DNA of 64,000 nucleotides from JBFGJY01 sp041576975. Lineage in GTDB: Bacteria > Pseudomonadota > Gammaproteobacteria > UBA4575. The stretch covers positions 1 to 64,000 of the forward strand of contig JBFGJY010000002.1 in assembly GCA_041576975.1 (NCBI GenBank), read 5' to 3'. Shown piece by piece: positions 32,991 to 42,383 of this stretch (its first letter is position 1; each line of letters begins with the position of its first letter). The notes below the pieces were generated by a model. The model saw only the letters and a list, made by a program, of their open reading frames with translations. It did not search any database and was not told the DNA's origin. The translations under genes and the position numbers were made by a program.

Positions 32991-35075
32991 TTGAAAAATA
33001 AAACGTTTCCATCAGTAAATACTCTCAAAGGTGTTGGCCCGCGTATTGCCGAACGTTTAAAACGTTTACAGATCTACACAATACAAGATCTTCTTTTTCA
33101 TCTACCTATTCGCTATCAAGATCGAACACGCATTCGCTCGATTGCTGCCTTACGTCCTGGTGATGAATGTGTAGTCATTGGTACTGTAGAGCATAGTGAA
33201 GTAGCTTATCGAAAACGGCGTATGTTTTTGGTAAGTGTAGACGATGGAACAGGCAGGATGCTATTACGGTTTTTTTATTTTAATAATGCCCAGCGTAACA
33301 ATCTTTCACGTGGAGTCAGTGTTCGTTGCTTTGGAGAAATTAGGCAAGGTATAAAAGGACCTGAGATGGTCCATCCAGAGTATGAGGTTCAGCATCCGGA
33401 TGAGCCAGCAAAAGTAGAAGATCATTTAACTCCGATATACTCAACAACTGAGGGACTACATCAACTAAGTTTGCGCCGCTTAACTTCACAGGCTTTACAG
33501 TACATAGGCAGTGAAGACATACCTGATCTTGATCTTCTACCATATCCACCAGTAATCGATGGACAGCAGGTATCCATCAAAGACGCTTTAAAATTTGTCC
33601 ATCGCCCACCTCCTGATGCCGATACTGAGGCATTATCTTTAGGCAATCATGCAATGCAACGCCGACTAGCTTTTGAAGAATTGCTGGCGCAACAGTTAAG
33701 TCTCTCAAAATTAAGATTACAGATGCAAAAACAGTTTGCAATCGCCATTAAATCCGATGGGATACTCTATAAAAAACTCGTCAACAATTTAGAGTTTGAT
33801 CTTACAAGTGCCCAAAAGCGTGTTATCAAAACTGTATTTGCGGACTTAAAAAATGATTACCCCATGCTACGATTAGTTCAAGGCGATGTAGGCAGTGGTA
33901 AGACAATAATTGCAATTGCTGCATGTTTACAAGTGATAGAGGCCGGTTATCAAGCGGTTATGATGGCGCCTACTGAGATATTAGCTGAACAGCATTTACG
34001 AAATTTTTCCAACTGGCTAGAGCCCATAGGGATTCGTCTTGCTTGGCTATCAGGGAAGCTGACTGTAAGCAAGAGTAATGAAATGAAGGAACTTATCGCA
34101 ACAGGAACTGCAAATGCCATAATTGGTACACATGCATTATTTCAACAAGGTGTAAATTTTAAAAATTTAGCTCTGGTAATAGTTGATGAACAACATCGTT
34201 TTGGTGTGCATCAACGTCTGGCTTTGCGGGGAAAAGGCATTCAAGCTGATGCGCACCCGCATCAGCTGATTATGACTGCTACGCCCATACCTCGCACCTT
34301 AGCGATGACGGCCTACGCTGATCTTGATTATTCAGTAATTGATGAGTTACCTCCTGGCCGCAAACCAATTAGTACCATCGCGATACCACAGGAAAGGCGT
34401 CAAGAAGTTGTTGAGCGTGTGGCCAATGCATGTCGCAATGGCCAACAAGCCTATTGGGTATGCACGTTGGTTGAAGAATCGGATGTGATGCAATGTCAGG
34501 CCGCTGAAGAAGTATATCGAGAGCTCAGCCAATTATTGCGTGGCGTAAATGTCGGACTTGTACATGGTCGTATGAAAGGCAAAAAAAAGGATGCAGTGAT
34601 GCAAGCTTTTGCAAAACGCACAATTGATTTATTGGTCGCTACAACGGTAATAGAAGTTGGTGTTGATGTACAAAATGCAAGTTTAATGATCATTGAAAAT
34701 GCAGAACGCTTGGGACTTGCACAATTGCATCAATTACGTGGCCGTGTGGGCCGTGGATGTGAAGAAAGTAGTTGTGTACTCTTATTTAATGCACCTCTGA
34801 CGAATAATGCCAAACTGCGTATTGATACTATGCGAAATACCAACGATGGATTTAAAATCGCTCAGGTTGATCTTGAAATTCGTGGTCCAGGAGAAGTTTT
34901 AGGTACGCGTCAAACCGGTATGCTAGAGCTAAGAATTGCAAATATTATGCGCGATCAAGACCTAATCCCTAAAGTTCAAGAAACTGCAAAATCATTATTA
35001 TCAGAACACCCACAAAAAGTGGATGCATTGATTCACAGGTGGTTAGGAAAGTCGATTGAATTCGGACAAGTGTAA
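32991..35075 (+). CDS. recG: ATP-dependent DNA helicase RecG
   Basis: RecG remodels stalled forks and branch-migrates Holliday junctions. The 694-residue length matches E. coli RecG (693). The wedge domain with OB fold is N-terminal (GVGPRIAERLKRLQIYTIQD, LFHLPIRYQDRT). Helicase motifs: Walker A GDVGSGKT near 305, VDEQHRFGVHQRL, TATPIPRTLAM, VEVGVDVQNASLM and QLRGRVGRG. The start is TTG; the protein begins KNKTFPSVNTLKGVG, in line with homologues, so this start is plausible. Confidence 0.95.
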   Translation: MKNKTFPSVNTLKGVGPRIAERLKRLQIYTIQDLLFHLPIRYQDRTRIRSIAALRPGDECVVIGTVEHSEVAYRKRRMFLVSVDDGTGRMLLRFFYFNNAQRNNLSRGVSVRCFGEIRQGIKGPEMVHPEYEVQHPDEPAKVEDHLTPIYSTTEGLHQLSLRRLTSQALQYIGSEDIPDLDLLPYPPVIDGQQVSIKDALKFVHRPPPDADTEALSLGNHAMQRRLAFEELLAQQLSLSKLRLQMQKQFAIAIKSDGILYKKLVNNLEFDLTSAQKRVIKTVFADLKNDYPMLRLVQGDVGSGKTIIAIAACLQVIEAGYQAVMMAPTEILAEQHLRNFSNWLEPIGIRLAWLSGKLTVSKSNEMKELIATGTANAIIGTHALFQQGVNFKNLALVIVDEQHRFGVHQRLALRGKGIQADAHPHQLIMTATPIPRTLAMTAYADLDYSVIDELPPGRKPISTIAIPQERRQEVVERVANACRNGQQAYWVCTLVEESDVMQCQAAEEVYRELSQLLRGVNVGLVHGRMKGKKKDAVMQAFAKRTIDLLVATTVIEVGVDVQNASLMIIENAERLGLAQLHQLRGRVGRGCEESSCVLLFNAPLTNNAKLRIDTMRNTNDGFKIAQVDLEIRGPGEVLGTRQTGMLELRIANIMRDQDLIPKVQETAKSLLSEHPQKVDALIHRWLGKSIEFGQV

Positions 35076-35195
35076 ACCCGCATACTGCACCAGACTGCCT
35101 CTATATGTTAGCGAATGGTTAATTTAATTAAAGCTAGGTAATAATCAAAAAAAACTATTTGTATCAATATACGGCTGCCCGGATTTTGACTGGAT

Positions 35196-35339
35196 CTAAC
35201 TTTGCCTAGCTTGCAGTTCCTGCAAGTATTGCACTTCTGCCTTCATTAATTCTGTACGGGTTGGTTCTTTGAAGCCATAGCTACAGCTATCTATGCCATT
35301 TGTCCAGAGCGGCGCCAAATATAGCGATCTCTCACCCAA
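35196..35339 (-). CDS. Possible small protein or gene fragment with YGFKEPTRTEL motif
   Basis: A 47-residue frame from TTG 35339 contains YLAPLWTNGIDSCSYGFKEP and TRTELMKAEVQYLQELQ. The composition is protein-like. The frame is open further back into the membrane-protein gene (to 35477), but that part looks random. It lies 50 bases behind the membrane protein on the same strand. It could be a small gene with TTG start or the tail of a lost larger one. Confidence 0.35.
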   Translation of the reverse strand: MGERSLYLAPLWTNGIDSCSYGFKEPTRTELMKAEVQYLQELQARQS

Positions 35340-35389
35340 AATCTCGGACTCAGGTACAACATGCAGGTTAAAAATCTTAAAAGTAATCC

Positions 35390-35683
35390 TTAGATACCGA
35401 AGGTGCCTATCAACATCGTAGTAATATAAATTCCACACAAGCCCACTAGTGCAAGCAAAGATAATGTTTTGACCCAACTCGAATTACCAACTGAGATGCC
35501 ACCAACACTAAAAAGTAAACCAATTATCGCAATTGCAAATGACATCCAAAACAATATGTTCACGCAGGTAGTTTGGCATATGCGCCCATCAAATGTCCCA
35601 GATAATAATTGTGTACCTAAAAAAATAGCTAAAGCCCAGCTTATTACGGCGCTAAAAAATGAAATGGATGTATTTAATGCCAT
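35390..35683 (-). CDS. Small four-helix membrane protein, unknown
   Basis: This 97-residue hydrophobic protein has about four helices: SAVISWALAIFLGTQLL, NILFWMSFAIAIIGLLF, SLLALVGLCGIYITTML and a shorter one at the start. A short loop between the first two holds two cysteines (RICQTTCVN). I do not recognise the family. It lies 18 bases behind the bile-acid-type transporter on the same strand, so a shared transcript is likely. Confidence 0.5.
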   Translation of the reverse strand: MALNTSISFFSAVISWALAIFLGTQLLSGTFDGRICQTTCVNILFWMSFAIAIIGLLFSVGGISVGNSSWVKTLSLLALVGLCGIYITTMLIGTFGI

Positions 35684-35701
35684 AAAAATCCCGTTGTAAG
35701 T

Positions 35702-36616
35702 TTAGCTTCTTTTTTCCTGTTTCGACCAAATCGCCGCTAATAAAGATCCTGATAGATTATGCCATATTGAAAAAACTGCACCAGGTAAAGCAGCAATAGG
35801 TTTGAAATATTCTGTGGCCAGTGCGACGGCTAAGCCAGAGTTTTGCATACCCACTTCAATTGCGATGGTTTTTCGTATTTTTTCATTGTAGCCAAGCCAA
35901 TAACTAAAAATATAGCCTATTACTAACCCCATTAAATTATGCAGAATAACTGCAATCATGACTATACTGACAATAGCATGAAGTTTTGGCTGATTGTTGG
36001 CAATAATTATAGCAATTATTATACATATGGCTAATACCGAGATACTAGGAAAAATGCGAATAATTAGTGCAAGTCGCTGACCAAATGAATAATTAATTAA
36101 TACTCCTAAACTCACAGGAAGCACAATAACTTTGAGCACTGTAGACATCATATTAAAGACAGGGACATCAATACTGTGGCCAAGGTAAATCCAAGTCAGT
36201 ATAGGCGTGGCAACTACTGCTAATAATGTAGAGATACTTGTAAGCGCAATGGAAAGTGCGACATTACCGCGCGCTAAATAACAAATTACATTAGATGCTG
36301 TACCTCCAGGACATGCACCTACAAGAACCATTCCTGTTAGCAACGGGATTGAAAGACTAAAAGACTTACTTATCAGCCATGCGACAAGAGGCATGATCGA
36401 ATATTGTAAGATTAAACCAACAACAATGATTGATTTTAAATAAATAAGTTGGCTAAAGTCGGCAGGTTTGAGCGTTATTCCCATACCCAGCATAACAATA
36501 GCTAATAGGTAAATGATGCTAGATTTCAATGAAATAAAAATTTGCGGAGCTAAATAAGCAATAATCGAAAGCAATACTGCCCATAATGGGAATAAGAAAT
36601 TAAAGCGTTCAAGCAT
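35702..36616 (-). CDS. Bile acid:sodium symporter family transporter
   Basis: This 304-residue inner-membrane protein has nine to ten hydrophobic helices and the family's discontinuous-helix motifs GACPGGTASNVICYLARGN and EVGMQNSGLAVALA. These two segments form the sodium sites in this family. Bacterial members move organic anions such as pantoate-like acids or bile acids together with sodium; the substrate here is unknown. It sits 12 bases after a Rieske protein gene on the same strand. Confidence 0.88.
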   Translation of the reverse strand: MLERFNFLFPLWAVLLSIIAYLAPQIFISLKSSIIYLLAIVMLGMGITLKPADFSQLIYLKSIIVVGLILQYSIMPLVAWLISKSFSLSIPLLTGMVLVGACPGGTASNVICYLARGNVALSIALTSISTLLAVVATPILTWIYLGHSIDVPVFNMMSTVLKVIVLPVSLGVLINYSFGQRLALIIRIFPSISVLAICIIIAIIIANNQPKLHAIVSIVMIAVILHNLMGLVIGYIFSYWLGYNEKIRKTIAIEVGMQNSGLAVALATEYFKPIAALPGAVFSIWHNLSGSLLAAIWSKQEKRS

Positions 36617-36628
36617 GAAAAAAAGTAA

Positions 36629-36970
36629 TTAAATTAAAAGATAGATTTCATCATTTTTTATGACACATGGCAGTGCACGAAGGCTTTGTTTTTTACATGG
36701 ACCGTAAACACATAGCCCATCTTCAATTTGAAATAGTGCGCCATGATTAGCACACATAATGTATTTATTGTCTTCGTCTAAAAAACAATCGGGAGTCCAG
36801 TCTAAAGGCCCTAATGTATGTGGGCATGAATTTTCATAGATAAAAATTTGTTTATCTTTTTTGATAACAAAAAGGTTTAATTGTGTGTCGTTAATAGTGA
36901 TAATCAGTCCTCTACTTCCAGGATCTTGTAATTCATCATAATTAAATAATTTTTTATGTATCGTGCTCAT
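36629..36970 (-). CDS. Rieske [2Fe-2S] ferredoxin-like protein
   Basis: This 113-residue soluble protein has the two Rieske motifs: C-P-H in ENSCPHTLGPLDW and C-x2-H in IMCANHGALFQIEDGLCVYGP. Unlike many Rieske ferredoxins, the second Cys-x2-His is preceded by a Lys-Tyr-Ile strand and lacks a membrane anchor. Such proteins pass electrons to oxygenases or nitrite reductase; no oxygenase gene is in the window. It probably shares a transcript with the transporter that follows. Confidence 0.85.
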   Translation of the reverse strand: MSTIHKKLFNYDELQDPGSRGLIITINDTQLNLFVIKKDKQIFIYENSCPHTLGPLDWTPDCFLDEDNKYIMCANHGALFQIEDGLCVYGPCKKQSLRALPCVIKNDEIYLLI

Positions 36971-37031
36971 AGTGTCTATATTACTTAAATGTACTTTATG
37001 TAATTAACTCCATAAAACGTACCATCCTACT

Positions 37032-37472
37032 ATGCAAAATTCTAATTGCTACTCCACATCTGAACAGGCTGAAGAGGCATTTTACTTAGCATTTCAACAA
37101 GGGGACATTGAAATGATGATGTCTGTTTGGTCAATTGATAAAGATACAACCTGTGTCCACCCAGGAGGACCTCGACTAGAAGGCAGGAAAGATATTCGTG
37201 AAAGTTGGGAGCAAATTTTTGCTCATGAGCGCGGTATTAAGTTTGAAATTAACCACAAAAGAGTTCTGGTAGAAAATGACATCGCAATTCATCATGTAAT
37301 TGAGGCTATTTCTGTGAATAACGAATTACAGTCCGAGATAGTTGCTACTAACGTCTATTGCAAGACTAAAAATGGTTGGCATATGATTCTACATCATGCA
37401 TCACCGGAACTACTTTCTAGTATCAATCAACCATATTTTGAAGATACAGATAACATACAGACTATACACTAG
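37032..37472 (+). CDS. SnoaL-like (NTF2-fold) protein
   Basis: This 146-residue protein has the NTF2-like pattern: an N-terminal helix (AEEAFYLAFQQGDIEMMMSV), W...D...VHPGGPRLEGRKDIR, and strands ending NGWHMILHHASPE. This matches the SnoaL_3/nuclear transport factor 2 family with the signature CVHPGG. Members are enzymes or binding proteins of varied function; here it is unknown. It is divergent from the Rieske gene with a 61-base gap and may share its control. Confidence 0.85.
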   Translation: MQNSNCYSTSEQAEEAFYLAFQQGDIEMMMSVWSIDKDTTCVHPGGPRLEGRKDIRESWEQIFAHERGIKFEINHKRVLVENDIAIHHVIEAISVNNELQSEIVATNVYCKTKNGWHMILHHASPELLSSINQPYFEDTDNIQTIH

Positions 37473-37487
37473 CTCTTAAAATAAACA

Positions 37488-39185
37488 TTAATCTAAATAA
37501 TAAAAAATCAAATATGCACCAAGCAGGAAAGCGATCCACATCACCATGCTACCCGTTGGCCAAGTCTTTGATAGTATACCTTGTGGACCATGATGTTGAT
37601 GTAGACGTGATCCTGTAATAAACAAAACTTTTTTCAGAGCACTAAGTATATTTATTTCACCTGTTGCAATTAACATGGCGAACTGTTTTGCAAGATAAGC
37701 ACCTGGTTTACGATAAAACCAATCAAAATCTAAATTCAGCGCAGGAATTTCCGCTGGATAGAGTTTGGCTCGATACAAAATTACAAATGCTAATGCAGAA
37801 AACAACAGCAATTGTAATTGGGTTATTACATGTGTGTTTGTATAAGGAACAAACTCTACGGTGTAAGGTAATAGAGCATATAAAAAGTTAGGGTAAATAC
37901 CAATAGCAATACACAGTGCGGCAGTAATGCCCATTGCTAACAACATGTTAAGCGGGGCTTCTCTACAACGTTTACCACTATCATGGGCAAAAAATGTGAA
38001 GAAAGGAATCTTAATACCCGAATGATCCAGCACACCAGCGGAAGCAAATAATAATATTAGCCAGATAAGCCAATGACCTTCAGCCGCAGTAGCGGTAAGT
38101 ATCATCGACTTAGATACAAAACCACTAAATAATGGAAACGCGGAAATCGATAAGGAGCCTACAATACAAAATCCTGCCGTCCATGGCATGGATTTATATA
38201 AGCCACCAAGCTCTGATGCCTTAATTGTACCAACGCGATGTAAAACCGCCCCCATGCTCATGAATAGCAAAGCCTTATACAGAATATGCGCGAAGGAATG
38301 TGCTGCAGTACCATTCAGTGCCAATTGAGTGCCCACACCTATCCCTACTACCATGAAACCAAGCTGATTATTTAAGCTATAGGACAACACTCGACGCATG
38401 TCATTTTCGATAACTGCAAAAAAGATCGGGAAAGCTGTCATAATTGCGCCAATCCAGATCAGTATCTCGGTTCCCGCGTAACCACGGGCCAAGGCGTAGA
38501 CAGCTAATTTCGTGGTATAGACCGATAAAGCTACTGTGCCAATCACACTGGCTTCAGGATATGCATCTTGTAGCCAGTTATGTAATAGAGGGAAAGCACA
38601 TTTAATTCCAAAGGCAATGAATATTAACCATCCGGCAAGCGTGTCTATCCCTAAATGATTAAAAACTAATGAACCTGTTTGCTGAAATTGAATAATACTT
38701 CCGGCCAACAAAAATAAGCCCGAACTTACATGAATAATAAAATAACGCTGCCCGGCACGAATTGCGCGTTCTGTTTTGTTTGCCCATATCAGCAAAGCGG
38801 ATGAAATCGCAGTGATTTCCCAAAAGACAAATAACGTGATTAGATCGCCTGCCAGTACTGCACCACAGGCCGCTCCAGCATATATAAAGATACTAGAAAG
38901 TTGTAGTCGATCTTTTTCATGCCAGGCGTATAGTGCAACGATGAACAATGCGCATTGGAAAATTAGGGTAAATATAAAACTTAAATCATCGAGCCTTAGC
39001 AAAGTAAGTTGATATGAAAAAACTTGCCAATGTCCATATTGGCCAGGCTCGATAGTCAGTAAGGCGCACACGCCCAGTAATGGTATGATCAGGAGAAAGG
39101 CCTTGCGCAACGATGTTGGCAGGCAAGGCAATACCAGACCACCTAAAATCAATACGACAGCAGGATGCAATAGCATACTAATCAT
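37488..39185 (-). CDS. Mrp/NuoN-type antiporter subunit (third copy, long form)
   Basis: This 565-residue polytopic protein belongs to the Complex I/Mrp antiporter-subunit family. Visible family residues: the Glu in LFVFWEITAISSALLIW (helix 5) and the Lys in FGIKCAFPLLHNWLQDAYPE (helix 7), both part of the proton path, and RRVLSYSLNNQLGFMVVG. The C-terminal 80 residues extend beyond the usual 490-500 with DFDWFYRKPG and a final helix, as in the long MrpA/NuoL-like subunits. It is the last gene of the operon and overlaps the small gene before it by 8 bases. Confidence 0.85.
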   Translation of the reverse strand: MISMLLHPAVVLILGGLVLPCLPTSLRKAFLLIIPLLGVCALLTIEPGQYGHWQVFSYQLTLLRLDDLSFIFTLIFQCALFIVALYAWHEKDRLQLSSIFIYAGAACGAVLAGDLITLFVFWEITAISSALLIWANKTERAIRAGQRYFIIHVSSGLFLLAGSIIQFQQTGSLVFNHLGIDTLAGWLIFIAFGIKCAFPLLHNWLQDAYPEASVIGTVALSVYTTKLAVYALARGYAGTEILIWIGAIMTAFPIFFAVIENDMRRVLSYSLNNQLGFMVVGIGVGTQLALNGTAAHSFAHILYKALLFMSMGAVLHRVGTIKASELGGLYKSMPWTAGFCIVGSLSISAFPLFSGFVSKSMILTATAAEGHWLIWLILLFASAGVLDHSGIKIPFFTFFAHDSGKRCREAPLNMLLAMGITAALCIAIGIYPNFLYALLPYTVEFVPYTNTHVITQLQLLLFSALAFVILYRAKLYPAEIPALNLDFDWFYRKPGAYLAKQFAMLIATGEINILSALKKVLFITGSRLHQHHGPQGILSKTWPTGSMVMWIAFLLGAYLIFYYLD

Positions 39186-39429
39186 AGTAATTTTCTTGTC
39201 GTTTTATGATTTTGCGCAGTAGCTTTGCACTCATCACAATACTCATATAAGCAAGGAAGCCAAACCAAGCATAAAAACCAAACCAATGCTCGAACTGGAA
39301 ATAAGCATGTCTGTGATAAATAAAATCGAGCAGTAGTAAACCTACACAAGTCGCATATAAAACGTAGACAATTTTGTTAATGTTGCATGGCTTATCTAGC
39401 CAATATTTTTTGTCTTTTTGTGGTGTCAT
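39178..39429 (-). CDS. Small two-helix membrane protein in the Mrp-like operon
   Basis: This 83-residue protein has two hydrophobic helices (VYVLYATCVGLLLLDFIY and FGFYAWFGFLAYMSIVMSAKLL) with a His-rich loop (YHRHAYFQFEHW) between them and a basic C-terminus. The overlaps with both neighbours (4 and 8 bases) show it is part of the operon. It is not a standard Mrp subunit that I know. It could be a small structural subunit of the complex. Confidence 0.7.
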   Translation of the reverse strand: MTPQKDKKYWLDKPCNINKIVYVLYATCVGLLLLDFIYHRHAYFQFEHWFGFYAWFGFLAYMSIVMSAKLLRKIIKRQENYYD

Positions 39430-40895
39430 GGATTAAATACCGGATACAGAAAATCATAAATAGGTTGCATATAAAAAAATAGCAGGAATGTGGCCAAAGC
39501 CGTAATACATAAAGGCATAACACATGCAATTGGGGCCTCTTGTATTCCTTTTGTTAAATTATCTGAGCGTGAGTCAAGTGGTTTAAAGAAAGCCCGCAAA
39601 GCAACCGGCAACAAATAAGCGCAATTAAGTAACGTACTTAGGGCGAAACCAAGTAGCACAATATAATTTTGTTTATTAAGACTTCCTTCAATTAAAAACC
39701 ATTTGCTCCAGCTTCCAACTAAAGGCGGTAGTCCAATGACACTTAAGGTTGCAATTAAATAGGCTGTAAACGTAAACGGCATGCAGCGTCCTAATCCATT
39801 CAATTGACTAATTTGGGTAAACTTGGTTGCGGTATAGACCGCACCTGCACAAAAGAATAAGGTGATTTTTCCAACTGCGTGCGTGAAGATATGTATCGCA
39901 CCGCCCAAAGCTGCAACTGGACTTGCCAATGCCGCACCAATAACAATGTAGGAAAGTTGACTGATCGTAGAATAGGCTAAACGGGCTTTGAAATTATCTT
40001 TTGTGAGGGCAATAACAGAGGCAGTGAGCATGGTTGCTACTGCGACCCATAAGATCCAATCTGCAGCATGTTGAGTCGCCATAAAATCAATGCCAAAAAT
40101 ATAGACTGAAATCTTCAATACCGAAAATACACCTGCTTTGACCACAGCCACTGCATGTAGTAATGCACTAACTGGCGTAGGCGCGACCATAGCAGCTGGC
40201 AACCAGCGGTGAAATGGCATCAGGGCAGCCTTGCCTAATCCGAACATATATAAGGTAAAAAGCAAAATGGCGCCAAAACGGTCCAAGTTGCCAATGAGAA
40301 TTCCACCAGGTATGAAATTTAATGTACCTGCTTGAAACCAAGTAACCACTATAGCAGTTAGGAAAAATAATATGGATGTGCTGAGTAAGATGCCAAGATA
40401 GGTACGGCCTGCACTTTGGGCATCTGCAGTTTGCTTATGTGTAACCAGTGGAAATGTGCACAAAGTTAGCGACTCATAAAAGATAAATAAGGTAATCAAG
40501 TTTGCTGCAAATGCGATGCCCATAGTGGATGCGATAGAAAAGGCGAAAAAAAGGTAAAATCGTGTTTGATTTTTTTCATTATTACCTCGCATATAGCCAA
40601 TCGAATAAACCGTGGTAATAATCCAAAGGCTGGATGCGAGTAATGCAAACATAAGCCCCAGTGGTTCAATGTGAAAGGCTATGGAGAGACCTGGAGTGAT
40701 GTTTAATAAAGTATGTGTTACAGATTCTTCATGGACAAATGTTAATAGTTGAGTGACATACAAAAACAAAATAACACCAAAAATTATCGAACTCGCTTCT
40801 CGTAGCTGTGCATGATTATGAAATAGTAGAATTGGTAGCCCACCGAATAGAGGAATTAATACCGCAAGTTCATAATGCTGTAAGAACTGAATCAT
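39426..40895 (-). CDS. MrpA-type N-terminal antiporter module (stand-alone)
   Basis: This 489-residue membrane protein has the segment LPAAMVAPTPVSALLHAVAV followed by VKAGVFSVLK, the strongest signature of MrpA/NuoL-type subunits. The conserved Glu is in TLFIFYESLTLCTFPLVTH. In canonical Mrp systems this module is fused in the roughly 800-residue MrpA to the domain encoded here separately at 43159-43716. The order here therefore resembles split Mrp or Mbh-like systems. It overlaps the next gene by 4 bases and is 3 bases from the previous one. Confidence 0.87.
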   Translation of the reverse strand: MIQFLQHYELAVLIPLFGGLPILLFHNHAQLREASSIIFGVILFLYVTQLLTFVHEESVTHTLLNITPGLSIAFHIEPLGLMFALLASSLWIITTVYSIGYMRGNNEKNQTRFYLFFAFSIASTMGIAFAANLITLFIFYESLTLCTFPLVTHKQTADAQSAGRTYLGILLSTSILFFLTAIVVTWFQAGTLNFIPGGILIGNLDRFGAILLFTLYMFGLGKAALMPFHRWLPAAMVAPTPVSALLHAVAVVKAGVFSVLKISVYIFGIDFMATQHAADWILWVAVATMLTASVIALTKDNFKARLAYSTISQLSYIVIGAALASPVAALGGAIHIFTHAVGKITLFFCAGAVYTATKFTQISQLNGLGRCMPFTFTAYLIATLSVIGLPPLVGSWSKWFLIEGSLNKQNYIVLLGFALSTLLNCAYLLPVALRAFFKPLDSRSDNLTKGIQEAPIACVMPLCITALATFLLFFYMQPIYDFLYPVFNP

Positions 40896-40898
40896 TAT

Positions 40899-42383
40899 CT
40901 AGTGGAATAATGCATTGATAGCAGTATTTGCAAACCCAAAACTAAAAGAGGTTTCCAAACCAAAGTAAATGTTTGCGATGACCAATACCCAAAGTGGAAT
41001 GAGCATTTGCAGGGGAGCTTCAAAAGTTACTTTTGTATCGTTATCAAAGCTATCTGCAGGACTTTTAAAGTAGGCGTATTCTACAATTTTCCAGATGTAG
41101 ACGATGGCGAGTAATGAACCGCCGACAATTATAATTGCGGCAAGCCAATGACTTTGTTCTATTGCGGCCGCTAATAAATACCATTTACTAATGAATCCAG
41201 AGGTAAATGGAATACCTATAAGGCCAAGACCTAATAATACAATTGCAGCCATTGTCCATGGCATGCGTTTTCCTAGGCCGGCGAAACTTTCCAATTGCAC
41301 TGAGTGAATACGGAACACAATGCATGCCATCGCTAGAAACAATCCGCCTTTTATAATCGCGTGATTAAATAAATGCACCATGCCGGCAATGCTGCCACTT
41401 TTAGATGCAAGACCGATGCCTAATGTCATATAACCAATTTGTGCAACGCTTGAATAAGCAAACATACGTTTTATGTTGTCTTGAAATATGGCAACAAAAG
41501 ATGCTACGAAGATTGCAATTGCAGAAAGCGGTAATAGAATTTTTTCTAAATGAAAGTGTTGGAAAGAAATCTCATTTGAAAATAGTCCAAAAAAGAATCT
41601 AAATAACACATACAAGGAAACTTTTGTTGCTGTTGCAGATAGAAATACTGTTATCATCGATGGTGCATAAGCATAAGCATTGGGCAACCAAAGATGTAAT
41701 GGAAATAAAGCGAGTTTTAATGAAATCCCAACCGTGAAAAATGCAAATGCTGCATGTAATGCCCGTGAAGTAAGAAGCGCAGGTATTTTTTGTTGTAGGT
41801 CAATAATATTTAATGTACCGGTTAGCATGTACAACAAGCCGACTCCTATTAATATGAAGGTAGCGCCAATAGTTCCCATGATTAAATATTGATATGATGC
41901 AGTTAATGCCTTGCGATCTCGTCCCATCGCAATTAACACATAGGACGACAGTGAGCTAATTTCTAAAAATACGAAAAGATTAAACGCGTCACCTGTAGCA
42001 ACAATGCCTAACAAGCCAGTTAGACAAAGTAAATATGCTGAGTAAAATAAACTAATTTTTTCTGGTGCAATTTCTTGTTCTATACTTTTGCGTGCAGCTA
42101 ACATCGTTATACTGGCGGTTGCAGAAACGATGACTAAGACGTAGGAACTTAAGTGATCTATGCGATATTCAATTCCCCAAGGAGGTGCCCAGCCTCCAAG
42201 TTCATAAGACAGTACTCCATGTAAAGAAACTTCGCGTATTAGTAATAATGAAATGAAAAAAGTGAAAATACTTATAAAGGTTGCCAATAACCAAGCCAGG
42301 CTGGCGCGTGTGAGCAACGAACAAAATGGCGCAGCGATTAAAGGGATGATCACTTGCATTACGGGGAGATGGAGAATGAACAC
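40899..42383 (-). CDS. mrpD: Na+/H+ antiporter subunit MrpD
   Basis: This 494-residue protein has the length of MrpD. Key features: conserved Glu in AFNLFVFLEISSLSSYVLI, Lys in GISLKLALFPLHLWLPNAYA, RMFAYSSVAQIGYMTLGIG, and LGLIGIPFTSGFISKWYLL. MrpD takes part in proton translocation in the hetero-oligomeric cation/proton antiporter. It overlaps mrpC by one base. It is the first of three antiporter-type subunits in the operon. Confidence 0.9.
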   Translation of the reverse strand: MFILHLPVMQVIIPLIAAPFCSLLTRASLAWLLATFISIFTFFISLLLIREVSLHGVLSYELGGWAPPWGIEYRIDHLSSYVLVIVSATASITMLAARKSIEQEIAPEKISLFYSAYLLCLTGLLGIVATGDAFNLFVFLEISSLSSYVLIAMGRDRKALTASYQYLIMGTIGATFILIGVGLLYMLTGTLNIIDLQQKIPALLTSRALHAAFAFFTVGISLKLALFPLHLWLPNAYAYAPSMITVFLSATATKVSLYVLFRFFFGLFSNEISFQHFHLEKILLPLSAIAIFVASFVAIFQDNIKRMFAYSSVAQIGYMTLGIGLASKSGSIAGMVHLFNHAIIKGGLFLAMACIVFRIHSVQLESFAGLGKRMPWTMAAIVLLGLGLIGIPFTSGFISKWYLLAAAIEQSHWLAAIIIVGGSLLAIVYIWKIVEYAYFKSPADSFDNDTKVTFEAPLQMLIPLWVLVIANIYFGLETSFSFGFANTAINALFH

